DNA from: an uncultured Taibaiella sp.
GTDB taxonomy: Bacteria > Bacteroidota > Bacteroidia > Chitinophagales > Chitinophagaceae
Length of the DNA stretch: 7,920 nucleotides
Assembly: GCA_937871155.1 (NCBI GenBank)
Contig: CALMXV010000158.1
Coordinates: 1-7,920, forward strand
Reading direction: 5' to 3'
In this document: piece by piece, positions 1 through 5,987 of the stretch
Numbering within the stretch: the stretch's first letter is position 1
Layout of the letters: the number at the start of each line of letters is the position of its first letter
Translations under genes and position numbers: made by a program
Notes under the pieces: generated by a model
Database searches by the model: none
The model's input: only the letters and a program-made list of their open reading frames with translations
Told to the model about the DNA's origin: nothing

Positions 1-866
1 TTAGCAAAAATTTGATCGTCCCATTTCCCAAAAATATTGTGGTGTTCTTCCGGCTGGAGGCTTACGGTTTCGAGGCTCATGCCGTCTGAGGTAGGCTCTA
101 TCTTGTATGGTGGCTGCGGAAGTAAGAGATAGTTGTAATAAAAATAACGGGCACAGAGTTCTTCAAATTGAATAGGATGAAGAATGGTACTACCTATTTT
201 TTCCAACAAATTTTTATGTTCTTGTTTTACGAATCCATTATCCTGAAGGCAAGCTATAATGCCAAAGCCATTCATACCTAAAGCAAACATGAGCTGAATG
301 GTATCATCTTTATAATTGAAGACTTCTTTAGAATATTTTAGCCGTACCACGGAGATGCTCCATGGATAAGTCCCTTTGAACTGTAATGGAGCTACTAAGG
401 ATTGTAACATTAAATGAAACAGCCCTAAACGTTGTTTTAATTTTTCGGATATCGAAAAGGGTTTTTTTTGAAGTGCTTTTGTTTTCTTCTCAAAAAGCAT
501 ATCGTGATATAAGATGCCATATACAATACGACCCATCCAAAGAAATAGCCGATGTGGGTTGAACGCTACAATGCCTTCGAAACCTTGTTCCATTGCTGAT
601 CGTACTTCTTCATCTAAGGCTTCAATAGCTTGTTTTACTTCGGGTGTACAAGTCATTCTTAGGTCTTGATAGTTGACAGAGGTTACAAAGTCCATCATCT
701 TAAACCGTTTTTCTCGATAGCCATATTGGTCCAATATCCAATCAGGAAAAACAGAAACGGTATCTAAAGTCTCCGTAAGCGATGCACCGGTTAAGAAGCA
801 GGTAGAATCATCAAAAAATAGATTGGCAAAAGGATTAAAAAACTGATAACTCATCTTCGTATTCAT
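1..866 (-). CDS. Uncharacterised protein, 3' end beyond the left edge (partial)
   Basis: An uninterrupted frame runs from ATG at 866-864 for 288 codons and leaves the window open; the TAA at 3-1 is in another frame. A second in-frame ATG (854-852, codon 5) is an alternative start. I cannot assign a function. No signal peptide or membrane helix is visible, so it is probably cytosolic. Residues 20-43 contain C23-F-L-T-G followed by V-F-P-D-W. Residues 73-88 contain C73-T-P-E followed by a helix ending in an acidic LDEEV. W110 lies in a hydrophobic stretch (107-124). This order resembles proteins with an HNH/treble-clef start (CxxC ... EHxFPxW ... CxxCN ... LE ... W). However, the second cysteine of each pair and the histidine are missing, so metal binding and nuclease activity are unlikely. 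Residues 150-245 (around LMLQSLVAP, GMNGFGIIACLQDNG, HPIQFEELC) look like a well-folded conserved region. It is transcribed divergently from the 1091-2811 cluster. The coding frame is confident; the fold is inference. Confidence 0.85.
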   Translation of the reverse strand, partial: MNTKMSYQFFNPFANLFFDDSTCFLTGASLTETLDTVSVFPDWILDQYGYREKRFKMMDFVTSVNYQDLRMTCTPEVKQAIEALDEEVRSAMEQGFEGIVAFNPHRLFLWMGRIVYGILYHDMLFEKKTKALQKKPFSISEKLKQRLGLFHLMLQSLVAPLQFKGTYPWSISVVRLKYSKEVFNYKDDTIQLMFALGMNGFGIIACLQDNGFVKQEHKNLLEKIGSTILHPIQFEELCARYFYYNYLLLPQPPYKIEPTSDGMSLETVSLQPEEHHNIFGKWDDQIFA

Positions 867-913
867 AATTTAACGACCTAGCTCTCGAAAGCGTATAGCT
901 AGATCAAAGCGCT

Positions 914-921
914 CAAAGGTA
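914..921 (-). promoter_or_regulatory. Candidate -7 element for the gene ending at 866
   Basis: On the minus strand, 921-914 reads TACCTTTG, an exact match to the Bacteroidota -7 consensus TAnnTTTG. It would give a leader of about 40 bases before the ATG at 866. No TTG is seen at the expected -33 distance, so the call rests on one half of the promoter. Confidence 0.35.
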
Positions 922-939
922 CTGGTAAATAAGAGGAGA

Positions 940-1077
940 ATGATGATGAAATCTGCTTTATCCAAACGTTTAATTTTTCATTATGGCAGTATCATAAGTA
1001 TGGACGAGTTATCGGAAAACAATCAGATGACCAAAGGCAGAACTAATCTCTGTTATCCTTATCTTTGGCAGCACTAA
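940..1077 (+). CDS. Doubtful small ORF, 45 codons
   Basis: A frame too short for routine calling opens with three consecutive ATG codons (940-948) and ends at TAA 1075-1077, 13 bases before the next gene. An AGGAG at 934-938 sits 7 bases before the third ATG, an ideal Shine-Dalgarno distance. It is the only strong Shine-Dalgarno I notice in the window, but Bacteroidota use such sites little. The predicted peptide has no signal sequence, no membrane helix and no recognisable motif; it is basic in the first half and ends in an aromatic tail. Its 3' end overlaps the -7 candidate for the 1091 gene. It could be a leader peptide, a real small protein, or chance. I favour chance. Confidence 0.18.
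   Translation: MMMKSALSKRLIFHYGSIISMDELSENNQMTKGRTNLCYPYLWQH
1060..1067 (+). promoter_or_regulatory. Candidate -7 element for the 1091-2811 cluster
   Basis: Positions 1060-1067 read TATCTTTG, an exact TAnnTTTG match, 23 bases before the ATG at 1091. Transcription would begin around 1072-1075, leaving a short A-rich leader, which is typical for Bacteroidota. No TTG lies about 19 bases upstream, so the -33 half is weak or absent. Confidence 0.45.
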
Positions 1078-1090
1078 TCAAAAAATCAAT

Positions 1091-1552
1091 ATGCAAGTAG
1101 GTCTGTTACATTTACACAATATCATGCGATGGGTGGTGATCATTTTTATGATTATAACGTTAGTTCGTTCCTTTAAAGGCAATCGTCCATTCACTTCTGG
1201 TGATAAAAAAAGTGCTTTGTTTTTAATGATAAGCATGGACATACAGTTGCTCATTGGTATGTATTTGTATCTAGTCGGAGCATGGGGTTTAAAGAATATT
1301 GAAAACCAAGGTATGGCTACATTGATGAAAGATACTATTGGTAGATTCTGGGCAGTAGAGCACATTACTGGTATGGTTATCAGTGTTATTCTTGTACATT
1401 TTGGATATGCTGCTACTAAAAAAGATATTAACGATGCTTCTAAATTCAAGAAGTTATTTTGGTTCACCTTAATTGCTGCCATCATCATTTTTGTTACTAT
1501 TCCTTGGCCTTTTAGAGCGGGTATAGCAAGACCTTTGTTCCCCGGAATGTAA
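1091..1552 (+). CDS. Four-helix inner-membrane protein, cytochrome b-like
   Basis: The 153-residue protein has four predicted membrane helices at about residues 12-28, 43-65, 86-106 and 121-140. The loop between helices 1 and 2 is basic (KGNRPFTSGDKK). Histidines at 7 and 9 (LHLHNIMRW), at 91 within WAVEHITGM, and at 103 (HFGY) lie at membrane boundaries or in helices. The C-terminal helix ends in the distinctive IPWPFR. Similar small Bacteroidota proteins are often labelled 'cytochrome B'. The histidines could ligate haem, but no established b-type haem motif is present, so redox function is inference. The start follows an A-rich leader with no good Shine-Dalgarno. It is the first gene of a probable operon with the acyltransferase 26 bases downstream. 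A neutral name such as conserved membrane protein is the safe alternative. Confidence 0.8.
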   Translation: MQVGLLHLHNIMRWVVIIFMIITLVRSFKGNRPFTSGDKKSALFLMISMDIQLLIGMYLYLVGAWGLKNIENQGMATLMKDTIGRFWAVEHITGMVISVILVHFGYAATKKDINDASKFKKLFWFTLIAAIIIFVTIPWPFRAGIARPLFPGM

Positions 1553-1578
1553 CGCTGGCTTCATTTAATAGTTCTCGT

Positions 1579-2328
1579 ATGAAAGGCATTCAATGGTTGT
1601 GGCAACCCTTCTACGTGTTATATGTAGTGGTTAGTTTCCTTATCAGCATAGTGCTTGCCTTTCCTATTTTTCTTTGTTCAGGGCTTATCAATACGAGTAA
1701 GTCTAGGAAGTTTATCTATTATGTGGTTCATTATTGGGCAAGGCTTTGGTTGATGTTCATCGGGATGCCACTTCGTTGTTATGGGAGTTTCCCAAACGAT
1801 AAAAAGTACATTGTGGTAGCCAATCATATTTCCTATCTCGATACGATAAATATTTATGGAGCGATACCTGCCTATTTCCGCACCTTAGCAAGAAAAGAGA
1901 TGGTACACATTCCCATATTCGGTATGGTTTATAAACAGCTAACTATTCTTGTAGATAGAAGCAGTACACAAAGCCGTACGAAGAGTATGAAGTTGATGTG
2001 GCGTTTATTGAAGAATGAATCCCATATTGCCATTTTCCCTGAAGGCAGTTTTAATGAAACACCGGCTGTTTTAAAAGATTTTTATGATGGAGCTTTTCGT
2101 TTGGCGGTCAATACTCAAACACCCATCTTGCCAATTCTATTTCCTGATACTCCGTTTCGGTGGCATTATAGCCATTGGTGGAAACTAAAGCCTGGTAAGA
2201 ATCGTGCCTACTTTCTACCGCCTATTGATGTGGATGGTTTGGAGGTACAAGCTTTAAAAGAAAAGACCTTTGGCATTATGGAACAGCAGCTAAACGAATT
2301 ATACCAAGACAAGAAACCCTCCTTATAA
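1579..2328 (+). CDS. PlsC-family 1-acyl-glycerol-3-phosphate acyltransferase
   Basis: This 249-residue membrane-associated acyltransferase probably makes phosphatidic acid by moving an acyl chain to the sn-2 position of lysophosphatidate. All four family blocks are visible. The catalytic HX4D motif is H83-ISYL-D88 (within NHISYLD). Block II spans about 106-129 (KEMVHIPIFG ... LVDRSS). Block III is F153-P-E-G156. Block IV is around 183-188 (ILPILF). An N-terminal hydrophobic stretch at 10-35 should anchor it in the inner membrane. The length is usual for bacterial PlsC. Related family members acylate ornithine lipids or other lysophospholipids, so the acceptor is not proven. It lies 26 bases after the small membrane protein and 30 before dtd on the same strand, consistent with co-transcription. 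No truncation or missing catalytic residue is seen. Confidence 0.92.
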   Translation: MKGIQWLWQPFYVLYVVVSFLISIVLAFPIFLCSGLINTSKSRKFIYYVVHYWARLWLMFIGMPLRCYGSFPNDKKYIVVANHISYLDTINIYGAIPAYFRTLARKEMVHIPIFGMVYKQLTILVDRSSTQSRTKSMKLMWRLLKNESHIAIFPEGSFNETPAVLKDFYDGAFRLAVNTQTPILPILFPDTPFRWHYSHWWKLKPGKNRAYFLPPIDVDGLEVQALKEKTFGIMEQQLNELYQDKKPSL

Positions 2329-2358
2329 AATTTCCTCAACTCATAAATTTAGTAACGT

Positions 2359-2811
2359 ATGCGTGTCGTCATTCAACGAGTAAGTGAAGCCAATGTTGCG
2401 GTCAATGGAAGTTCAGTAGCTGCCATTGCTAAGGGCTTTTTAATCTTGATAGGTGTGGAAGCCGCAGATACCAAAGATGATGTCGATTGGCTGGTGAAAA
2501 AAGTAGTACAGCTTCGGGTCTTTAATGATGAAAATGGATTGATGAATCTTGATATCAAAACTGCGAAGGGTGCGATTCTAGTCATCAGTCAGTTTACGTT
2601 ACATGCTTCCTATAAAAAAGGAAACCGACCTTCTTTTATCAAAGCTGCAAGACCTGAAGTAGCGATTCCTTTATATGAATATTTTATCAGTCAGCTTGCA
2701 ACAGCATTAGGCAATCCCGTAGCATCCGGAGTGTTTGGTGCGGATATGAAAGTAAGTTTGATAAATGACGGACCGGTTACAATCACTATGGATAGTAAAT
2801 CTCCTGAATAA
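2359..2811 (+). CDS. dtd: D-aminoacyl-tRNA deacylase
   Basis: This cytosolic translation-quality enzyme hydrolyses D-amino acids (and glycine mischarged on tRNA-Ala) from tRNA. The 150-residue length is standard. The N-terminus MRVVIQRVSEANV is typical of the family. The active-site SQFTL motif is at residues 77-81, followed by GNRPSF at 88-93. The cross-subunit Gly-cisPro motif is G138-P139 within NDGPVT, preceded by GADMKVSL (127-134), so the chirality filter of the homodimer appears intact. It is the last gene of the forward cluster. A near-match to the -7 element (TAAATTTA, 2344-2351) lies only 7 bases before the ATG, too close to be convincing, so I expect read-through from upstream. It is followed after 19 bases by the convergent stop codon of the BatA-like gene. 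Confidence 0.96.
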   Translation: MRVVIQRVSEANVAVNGSSVAAIAKGFLILIGVEAADTKDDVDWLVKKVVQLRVFNDENGLMNLDIKTAKGAILVISQFTLHASYKKGNRPSFIKAARPEVAIPLYEYFISQLATALGNPVASGVFGADMKVSLINDGPVTITMDSKSPE

Positions 2812-2816
2812 GATTT
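2797..2816. terminator. Weak inverted repeat between convergent genes
   Basis: AAATCT (2797-2802) and AGATTT (2811-2816) can form a 6-bp, mostly A-T stem with an 8-base loop over the dtd stop codon. It is the only dyad I see near the 19-base gap between the two convergent genes. It lacks the GC core and U-tract of a good intrinsic terminator. Confidence 0.18.
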
Positions 2817-2830
2817 GCTCCATGCAACTC

Positions 2831-3835
2831 TTACGTGATACTTCTAAAATACGTGTAGCGTAGTATAATTTCTAGACTCAAACAAGCTAATGCAATGGCT
2901 GCAAACGGGAAGAAGAGTTCTGCATAGCGTTTGTGAGTGCTGATTTCCACCTTGGACTTCTCTAGTTTATCAATGTCGTTGTAGATTTTTGCTAAAGATT
3001 TATTGTCGGTAGCTCTATAATATTTACCACCGGTTTCACTAGATATTTTTTGGAGCAAGGCTTCGTCTATTTGCACTTCTTGCATTTGCATCTGCACACC
3101 AAAAGGAGTAGGAGTAGGATAGGGTGCCATGCCTTTTGTACCTACACCAATGGTATAGACACGCACTTTATAAGCTTTAGCAATTTCTAAGGCGAGCTCA
3201 GGTCCTATCTTGCCTACATTGTTTACGCCATCAGTCAAAAGAATGATGATTTTACTTTTACCATTAGATTTTCTAATTCTATCTACAGCGGTTGCTAGCC
3301 CTTCACCTATTGCCGTTCCATCTTGCAACATTCCACTTCGGATACTTTCAAGTTGTTGGCGCAACACATTTTGGTCAATGGTGATGGGGCAAAGTGTAAA
3401 GCTTTCGCCTGAGAAAATGACCACACCGATTCTATCGGTTATTCGCTTTTCCACAAAATCTAAAGCTACTTTTTTAGCGGCTTCTATGCGGTTAGGTTTT
3501 AAGTCTTCGGCAAGCATACTACCGGACACATCTATCGATAGTACGATATCGATACCATCACTATCTATTGTTTCTGATACATTACTGGATTGAGGTCTTG
3601 CTAGAGCTATTATCAAAAAGGTCAAGGTAAGTGCCCGAAGCACCGTAAGAATAGGGCGGAACCGAACTCTGAAAGTAGCCGGCATTCGTTTTAGATGAAA
3701 GGTACTACTTAGTCTTAATAGTGGCGTTTGTTGTTGTTTCAGTTGCCACCATATTAGTAATGGTAAAAGCAAGAGCAGTCCAAAAAAATAGGGTTGAGCA
3801 AAGCTGATATGTTTCCAGTCTAATAAAGCATCCAT
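2831..3835 (-). CDS. BatA-like von Willebrand A membrane protein
   Basis: The 334-residue protein matches the BatA/BatB architecture. Two N-terminal helices (about 14-31 and 62-79) are followed by a VWA domain (about 95-290) and a C-terminal helix (307-326). The metal-ion adhesion site is complete: D102-V-S104-G-S106, T174 in DGTAIG, and D202 in LLTDG. RPQ at 80-82 and the spacing to the VWA domain are typical of BatA. The domain is expected to coordinate Mg2+ and bind a partner protein at the envelope. Bat proteins are named from aerotolerance work in Bacteroides, and MoxR/VWA pairs are thought to help protein assembly. It is the last gene of the operon, starting 3 bases after the BatD-like stop codon. 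The start gives the full N-terminal helix. BatB is the main alternative name. No batB, batC or further bat gene follows; dtd converges from the other side. Confidence 0.9.
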   Translation of the reverse strand: MDALLDWKHISFAQPYFFGLLLLLPLLIWWQLKQQQTPLLRLSSTFHLKRMPATFRVRFRPILTVLRALTLTFLIIALARPQSSNVSETIDSDGIDIVLSIDVSGSMLAEDLKPNRIEAAKKVALDFVEKRITDRIGVVIFSGESFTLCPITIDQNVLRQQLESIRSGMLQDGTAIGEGLATAVDRIRKSNGKSKIIILLTDGVNNVGKIGPELALEIAKAYKVRVYTIGVGTKGMAPYPTPTPFGVQMQMQEVQIDEALLQKISSETGGKYYRATDNKSLAKIYNDIDKLEKSKVEISTHKRYAELFFPFAAIALACLSLEIILRYTYFRSIT

Positions 3836-3838
3836 GAG

Positions 3839-4786
3839 TTAAGCTGATTGAGGATTGGTTTCTACAATTACAGGTTTAGTAGCTTCTACAAAATTTCGAG
3901 TAAGAGTTATGCTTTGTGTATGTTCGAAAGGTAACGGCTGTGCTTTGGCAAATTTTGCTAAGTCTGCAGTAGTGAGTATTTGTGATAACTCATCATAATG
4001 CTTGCTCATTTCTTTGTGGTTATGGCATTGAGTTAGCAATTCGTCTGTAGTCAATTCCATTGCAGGCGTTTTAAACCGCTCTTCGATATAACCTCGCAAA
4101 ATGTCCGTTAGTTCTATATAGTAGAGTTTTATATTGCCGGATTGCCAAAGTTTTTTTTGCTCCAAACTTTCTAATAAACGCAATGTTTTTTGATAGGATG
4201 TTTCCGGAGTAATCGTAATTACAGGTGCCGGTTTCTTTTCGATGATTTTTTTAACCAAGAAAATAAGTAGCACAAGTAGAGCAATTCCTCCGAATATCCA
4301 AGGAAGGTATTGTTTCCAATCTGGTTTTACAGCAATGATATTTTTGATGCCTTTAAAGGGTTGTGTGGTATCTACTGGTACCGTAGTGACATTTACCAGA
4401 AAACTATCTGTGGAAAGTATCGTGGTACTACCGGAAGGGTTGGTCGTAGCAAATTGAAAGGAGGGAACTTTAAATAATCCACTATCAAACCCAGTGAGGA
4501 GTAGCTTTTGTTTATATACTGTTGTGGTACCTTCTTGTAAGGTATCTATTTTCCCTCTTGAAACAATTTCTAATTGATTAAACGTATCCGGAAGGGTAGC
4601 CCACAGTAGCGTGTGGTTACCTGTTTTGCGAGCTTCAATAAATAGTTTTATCTGGTCGCCTATGGTGATATCTACCGCATCTAATTTTGCATGTACCGAT
4701 ACTTCTTGTTGTTGAGCAAAGCTTTGTTGGCAAATCAATAGAGTTAATACCCAGCCTAAGCTTTTGATGGCAAATTTTATAGGCAT
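3839..4786 (-). CDS. BatD-like membrane protein with signal peptide
   Basis: The 315-residue protein starts with a signal peptide (hydrophobic 9-19, likely cleavage after SFA at 22-24). An extracytoplasmic region at about 28-140 is rich in beta strands and resembles the N-terminal part of BatD (VDITIGDQIKLFIEA; LTGFDSGLFKVPSF). A single transmembrane helix lies at about 160-179. The cytoplasmic tail (195-300) contains LYYIELTDILRGYIEERF and LTTADLAKFAKAQP, the pattern of the short helical tail domain found in BatD/DUF4381-type proteins next to DUF58 and VWA genes. It probably links the two VWA proteins across the membrane; this is inferred from topology and gene order. It abuts the DUF58 stop codon with no gap and precedes the BatA-like gene by 3 bases, so translation of the three is probably coupled. 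It is shorter than classical BatD proteins of about 550-600 residues. Confidence 0.82.
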   Translation of the reverse strand: MPIKFAIKSLGWVLTLLICQQSFAQQQEVSVHAKLDAVDITIGDQIKLFIEARKTGNHTLLWATLPDTFNQLEIVSRGKIDTLQEGTTTVYKQKLLLTGFDSGLFKVPSFQFATTNPSGSTTILSTDSFLVNVTTVPVDTTQPFKGIKNIIAVKPDWKQYLPWIFGGIALLVLLIFLVKKIIEKKPAPVITITPETSYQKTLRLLESLEQKKLWQSGNIKLYYIELTDILRGYIEERFKTPAMELTTDELLTQCHNHKEMSKHYDELSQILTTADLAKFAKAQPLPFEHTQSITLTRNFVEATKPVIVETNPQSA

Positions 4787-5656
4787 TTATCTAGTTTTAA
4801 AAAAACCTTGTAATTTTTTAATATAGTCTTCATCGGTTCGTATGGAAATCAAGCCGGCATTACATTTTCGAAAACTTTGTAAGAAATATTGTTGTTGTTC
4901 TTCAAACATTTTCTGGTATTGAATGCGCAGTCCTTTATCTTGGGTATCTATCCAAGTAGCGGATCCATTTTCGGCATCTACAGTTTGTACCAAGCCTACA
5001 TTCGGTAGGTCTCGATCTGCTTTATCAAATACTTGAATACCGATAACATCATGCCTTCTAGCTGCTAGTTGTAGTGCTTTTTCATAAGGACGGCTCATAA
5101 AATCACTTAAAACAAAAGCAATTGTTTTCTTTTTTACTACATGATTTAGAAAGTCTAAAGCTAGGGCAACTTGTGTGTCCTTATGTTGTTTTGGTTCTAT
5201 AGTAATAAGTTCTCTGATGATTCTTAAAATATGACTTTTCCCTTTTTTAGGAGGGATGTATTTATCTATCTTATCACTAAAAAATATCACACCAACTTTA
5301 TCTTGATTAGTAACAGCAGAAAAAGAAAGTACAGCACAGATCTCCGTAATCAATTCTTTTTTAGAACGACCTTTAGTGCCAAACAACGAACTATTGCTCA
5401 TATCCACCAATAGCATCACGGTCAGTTCCCGTTCTTCTTCAAAAACCTTTACAAAAGGATGAGAGAATCGAGCCGTCACGTTCCAATCTATAGCCTTTAC
5501 ATCATCGCCGGGAGTATATTCACGTACCTCACTAAACGACATGCCACGACCTTTAAATGCCGAATGATATTCGCCTGCAAAGATGTGATTGCTGAGTCCT
5601 TTCGTTTTTATTTCTATTCTCCGAACTCGTTGTAAAATTTCTGATGTGGTAAGCAT
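4787..5656 (-). CDS. DUF58 family protein (VWA-like, MoxR partner type)
   Basis: The 289-residue soluble protein carries the DUF58 signature: GRGMSFSEVREYTPGDD at 36-52, KAIDWNVTAR at 54-63, and VKVFEEERE at 69-77. A VWA-like fold follows, with a DxSxS metal site at D85-M-S87-N-S89, T161 in DTQ, and D185 in LSDF, so metal binding looks possible. No signal peptide or membrane helix is seen; it should act on the cytoplasmic face. DUF58 proteins are nearly always encoded beside a MoxR AAA+ ATPase and are presumed adaptors for it. Here it is the first gene of the operon, with a divergent spacer upstream instead of moxR. The stop codon adjoins the ATG of the BatD-like gene. The ATG at 5656 follows a well-formed promoter with a leader of about 27 bases. 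Assignment to the family is secure; the cellular role is inferred. Confidence 0.93.
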   Translation of the reverse strand: MLTTSEILQRVRRIEIKTKGLSNHIFAGEYHSAFKGRGMSFSEVREYTPGDDVKAIDWNVTARFSHPFVKVFEEERELTVMLLVDMSNSSLFGTKGRSKKELITEICAVLSFSAVTNQDKVGVIFFSDKIDKYIPPKKGKSHILRIIRELITIEPKQHKDTQVALALDFLNHVVKKKTIAFVLSDFMSRPYEKALQLAARRHDVIGIQVFDKADRDLPNVGLVQTVDAENGSATWIDTQDKGLRIQYQKMFEEQQQYFLQSFRKCNAGLISIRTDEDYIKKLQGFFKTR

Positions 5657-5688
5657 GGGCTGGTATCGGCTGCCATTGATTAATGCAA

Positions 5689-5717
5689 CAAATTTAACCC
5701 CAAAGCTTGCCTTTCAA
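5689..5717 (-). promoter_or_regulatory. Promoter of the DUF58-BatD-BatA operon
   Basis: On the minus strand, TTG at 5717-5715 (the end of TTTTG) is separated by 18 bases from TAAATTTG at 5696-5689. Both halves match the Bacteroidota primary sigma pattern of a -33 TTG and a -7 TAnnTTTG, with close to the usual 19-base spacing. Initiation would be near 5683, about 27 bases before the ATG at 5656. This is the best promoter in the window. Confidence 0.7.
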
Positions 5718-5734
5718 AATTCAGTTCTATTAAA

Positions 5735-5747
5735 ATTTTCTGAAAAT
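5735..5747. promoter_or_regulatory. 13-base palindrome upstream of the operon promoter
   Basis: ATTTTC-T-GAAAAT is a perfect palindrome with a single central base, lying 17 bases upstream of the -33 element of the DUF58 operon. The position would suit an activator or repressor site. Its AT-rich composition makes a chance origin quite possible. Confidence 0.2.
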
Positions 5748-5911
5748 GGTGGGTGTTAAATAAATTTTCACGTTGAGCAATGCAGTCAACCTCAACTGAT
5801 GAATGAACTATTGAACGAATGACTAGGAGAGATACATCCCTTTATTGGAAGGCGTTTTGAAAGCTTATAGATAAAAGGCTATACCGCTATTCATAAGTTA
5901 GGGTAGTGTGG

Positions 5912-5940
5912 TTGAGATACATTTGATACTTTTACTTTTT
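5912..5940 (+). promoter_or_regulatory. Candidate promoter of the lipoprotein gene
   Basis: TTG at 5912-5914 lies 18 bases before TACTTTTT (5933-5940), which matches TAnnTTTG except for its last base. This would give a leader of about 42 bases. An overlapping exact -7 match, TACATTTG (5918-5925), has no TTG at the right distance upstream. Either could serve; the sequence does not decide. Confidence 0.4.
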
Positions 5941-5987
5941 CGCTACTCCATAAGAGTACAACTAATATTTAAAGCCAATTTATATTT

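Larger units (their letters stand above)
5657..5987. other. Divergent intergenic region, 331 bases
   Basis: This spacer separates the DUF58 operon from the lipoprotein gene and holds promoter candidates for both. No convincing gene is present: the longest forward frames starting with ATG are a few to about 13 codons. An inverted repeat GTTGAG (5772-5777) and CTCAAC (5791-5796) could form a small hairpin. Between about 5800 and 5880 I see no recognisable motif. Confidence 0.7.

Noticed and set aside
1..3. TAA at the window edge read as the stop codon of the leftmost gene
   Set aside because: It is one base out of the gene's frame. The correct frame is still open at base 1, so the gene is partial rather than complete.
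1078..1488. A 136-codon minus-strand open frame opposite the four-helix membrane protein gene
   Set aside because: It is antisense to a gene with clear membrane helices and family motifs, and its translation lacks any coherent domain.
3210..3593. A 127-codon plus-strand open frame inside the BatA-like gene
   Set aside because: It overlaps the VWA domain, whose metal-site residues fix the minus-strand frame as the real one.
5790..5910. A stop-interrupted forward reading (LGEIHPFIGRRFESL and similar) that looks faintly like a transposase or other gene remnant
   Set aside because: It needs at least two in-frame stops to be read through, has no flanking inverted repeats and matches no family I can name.
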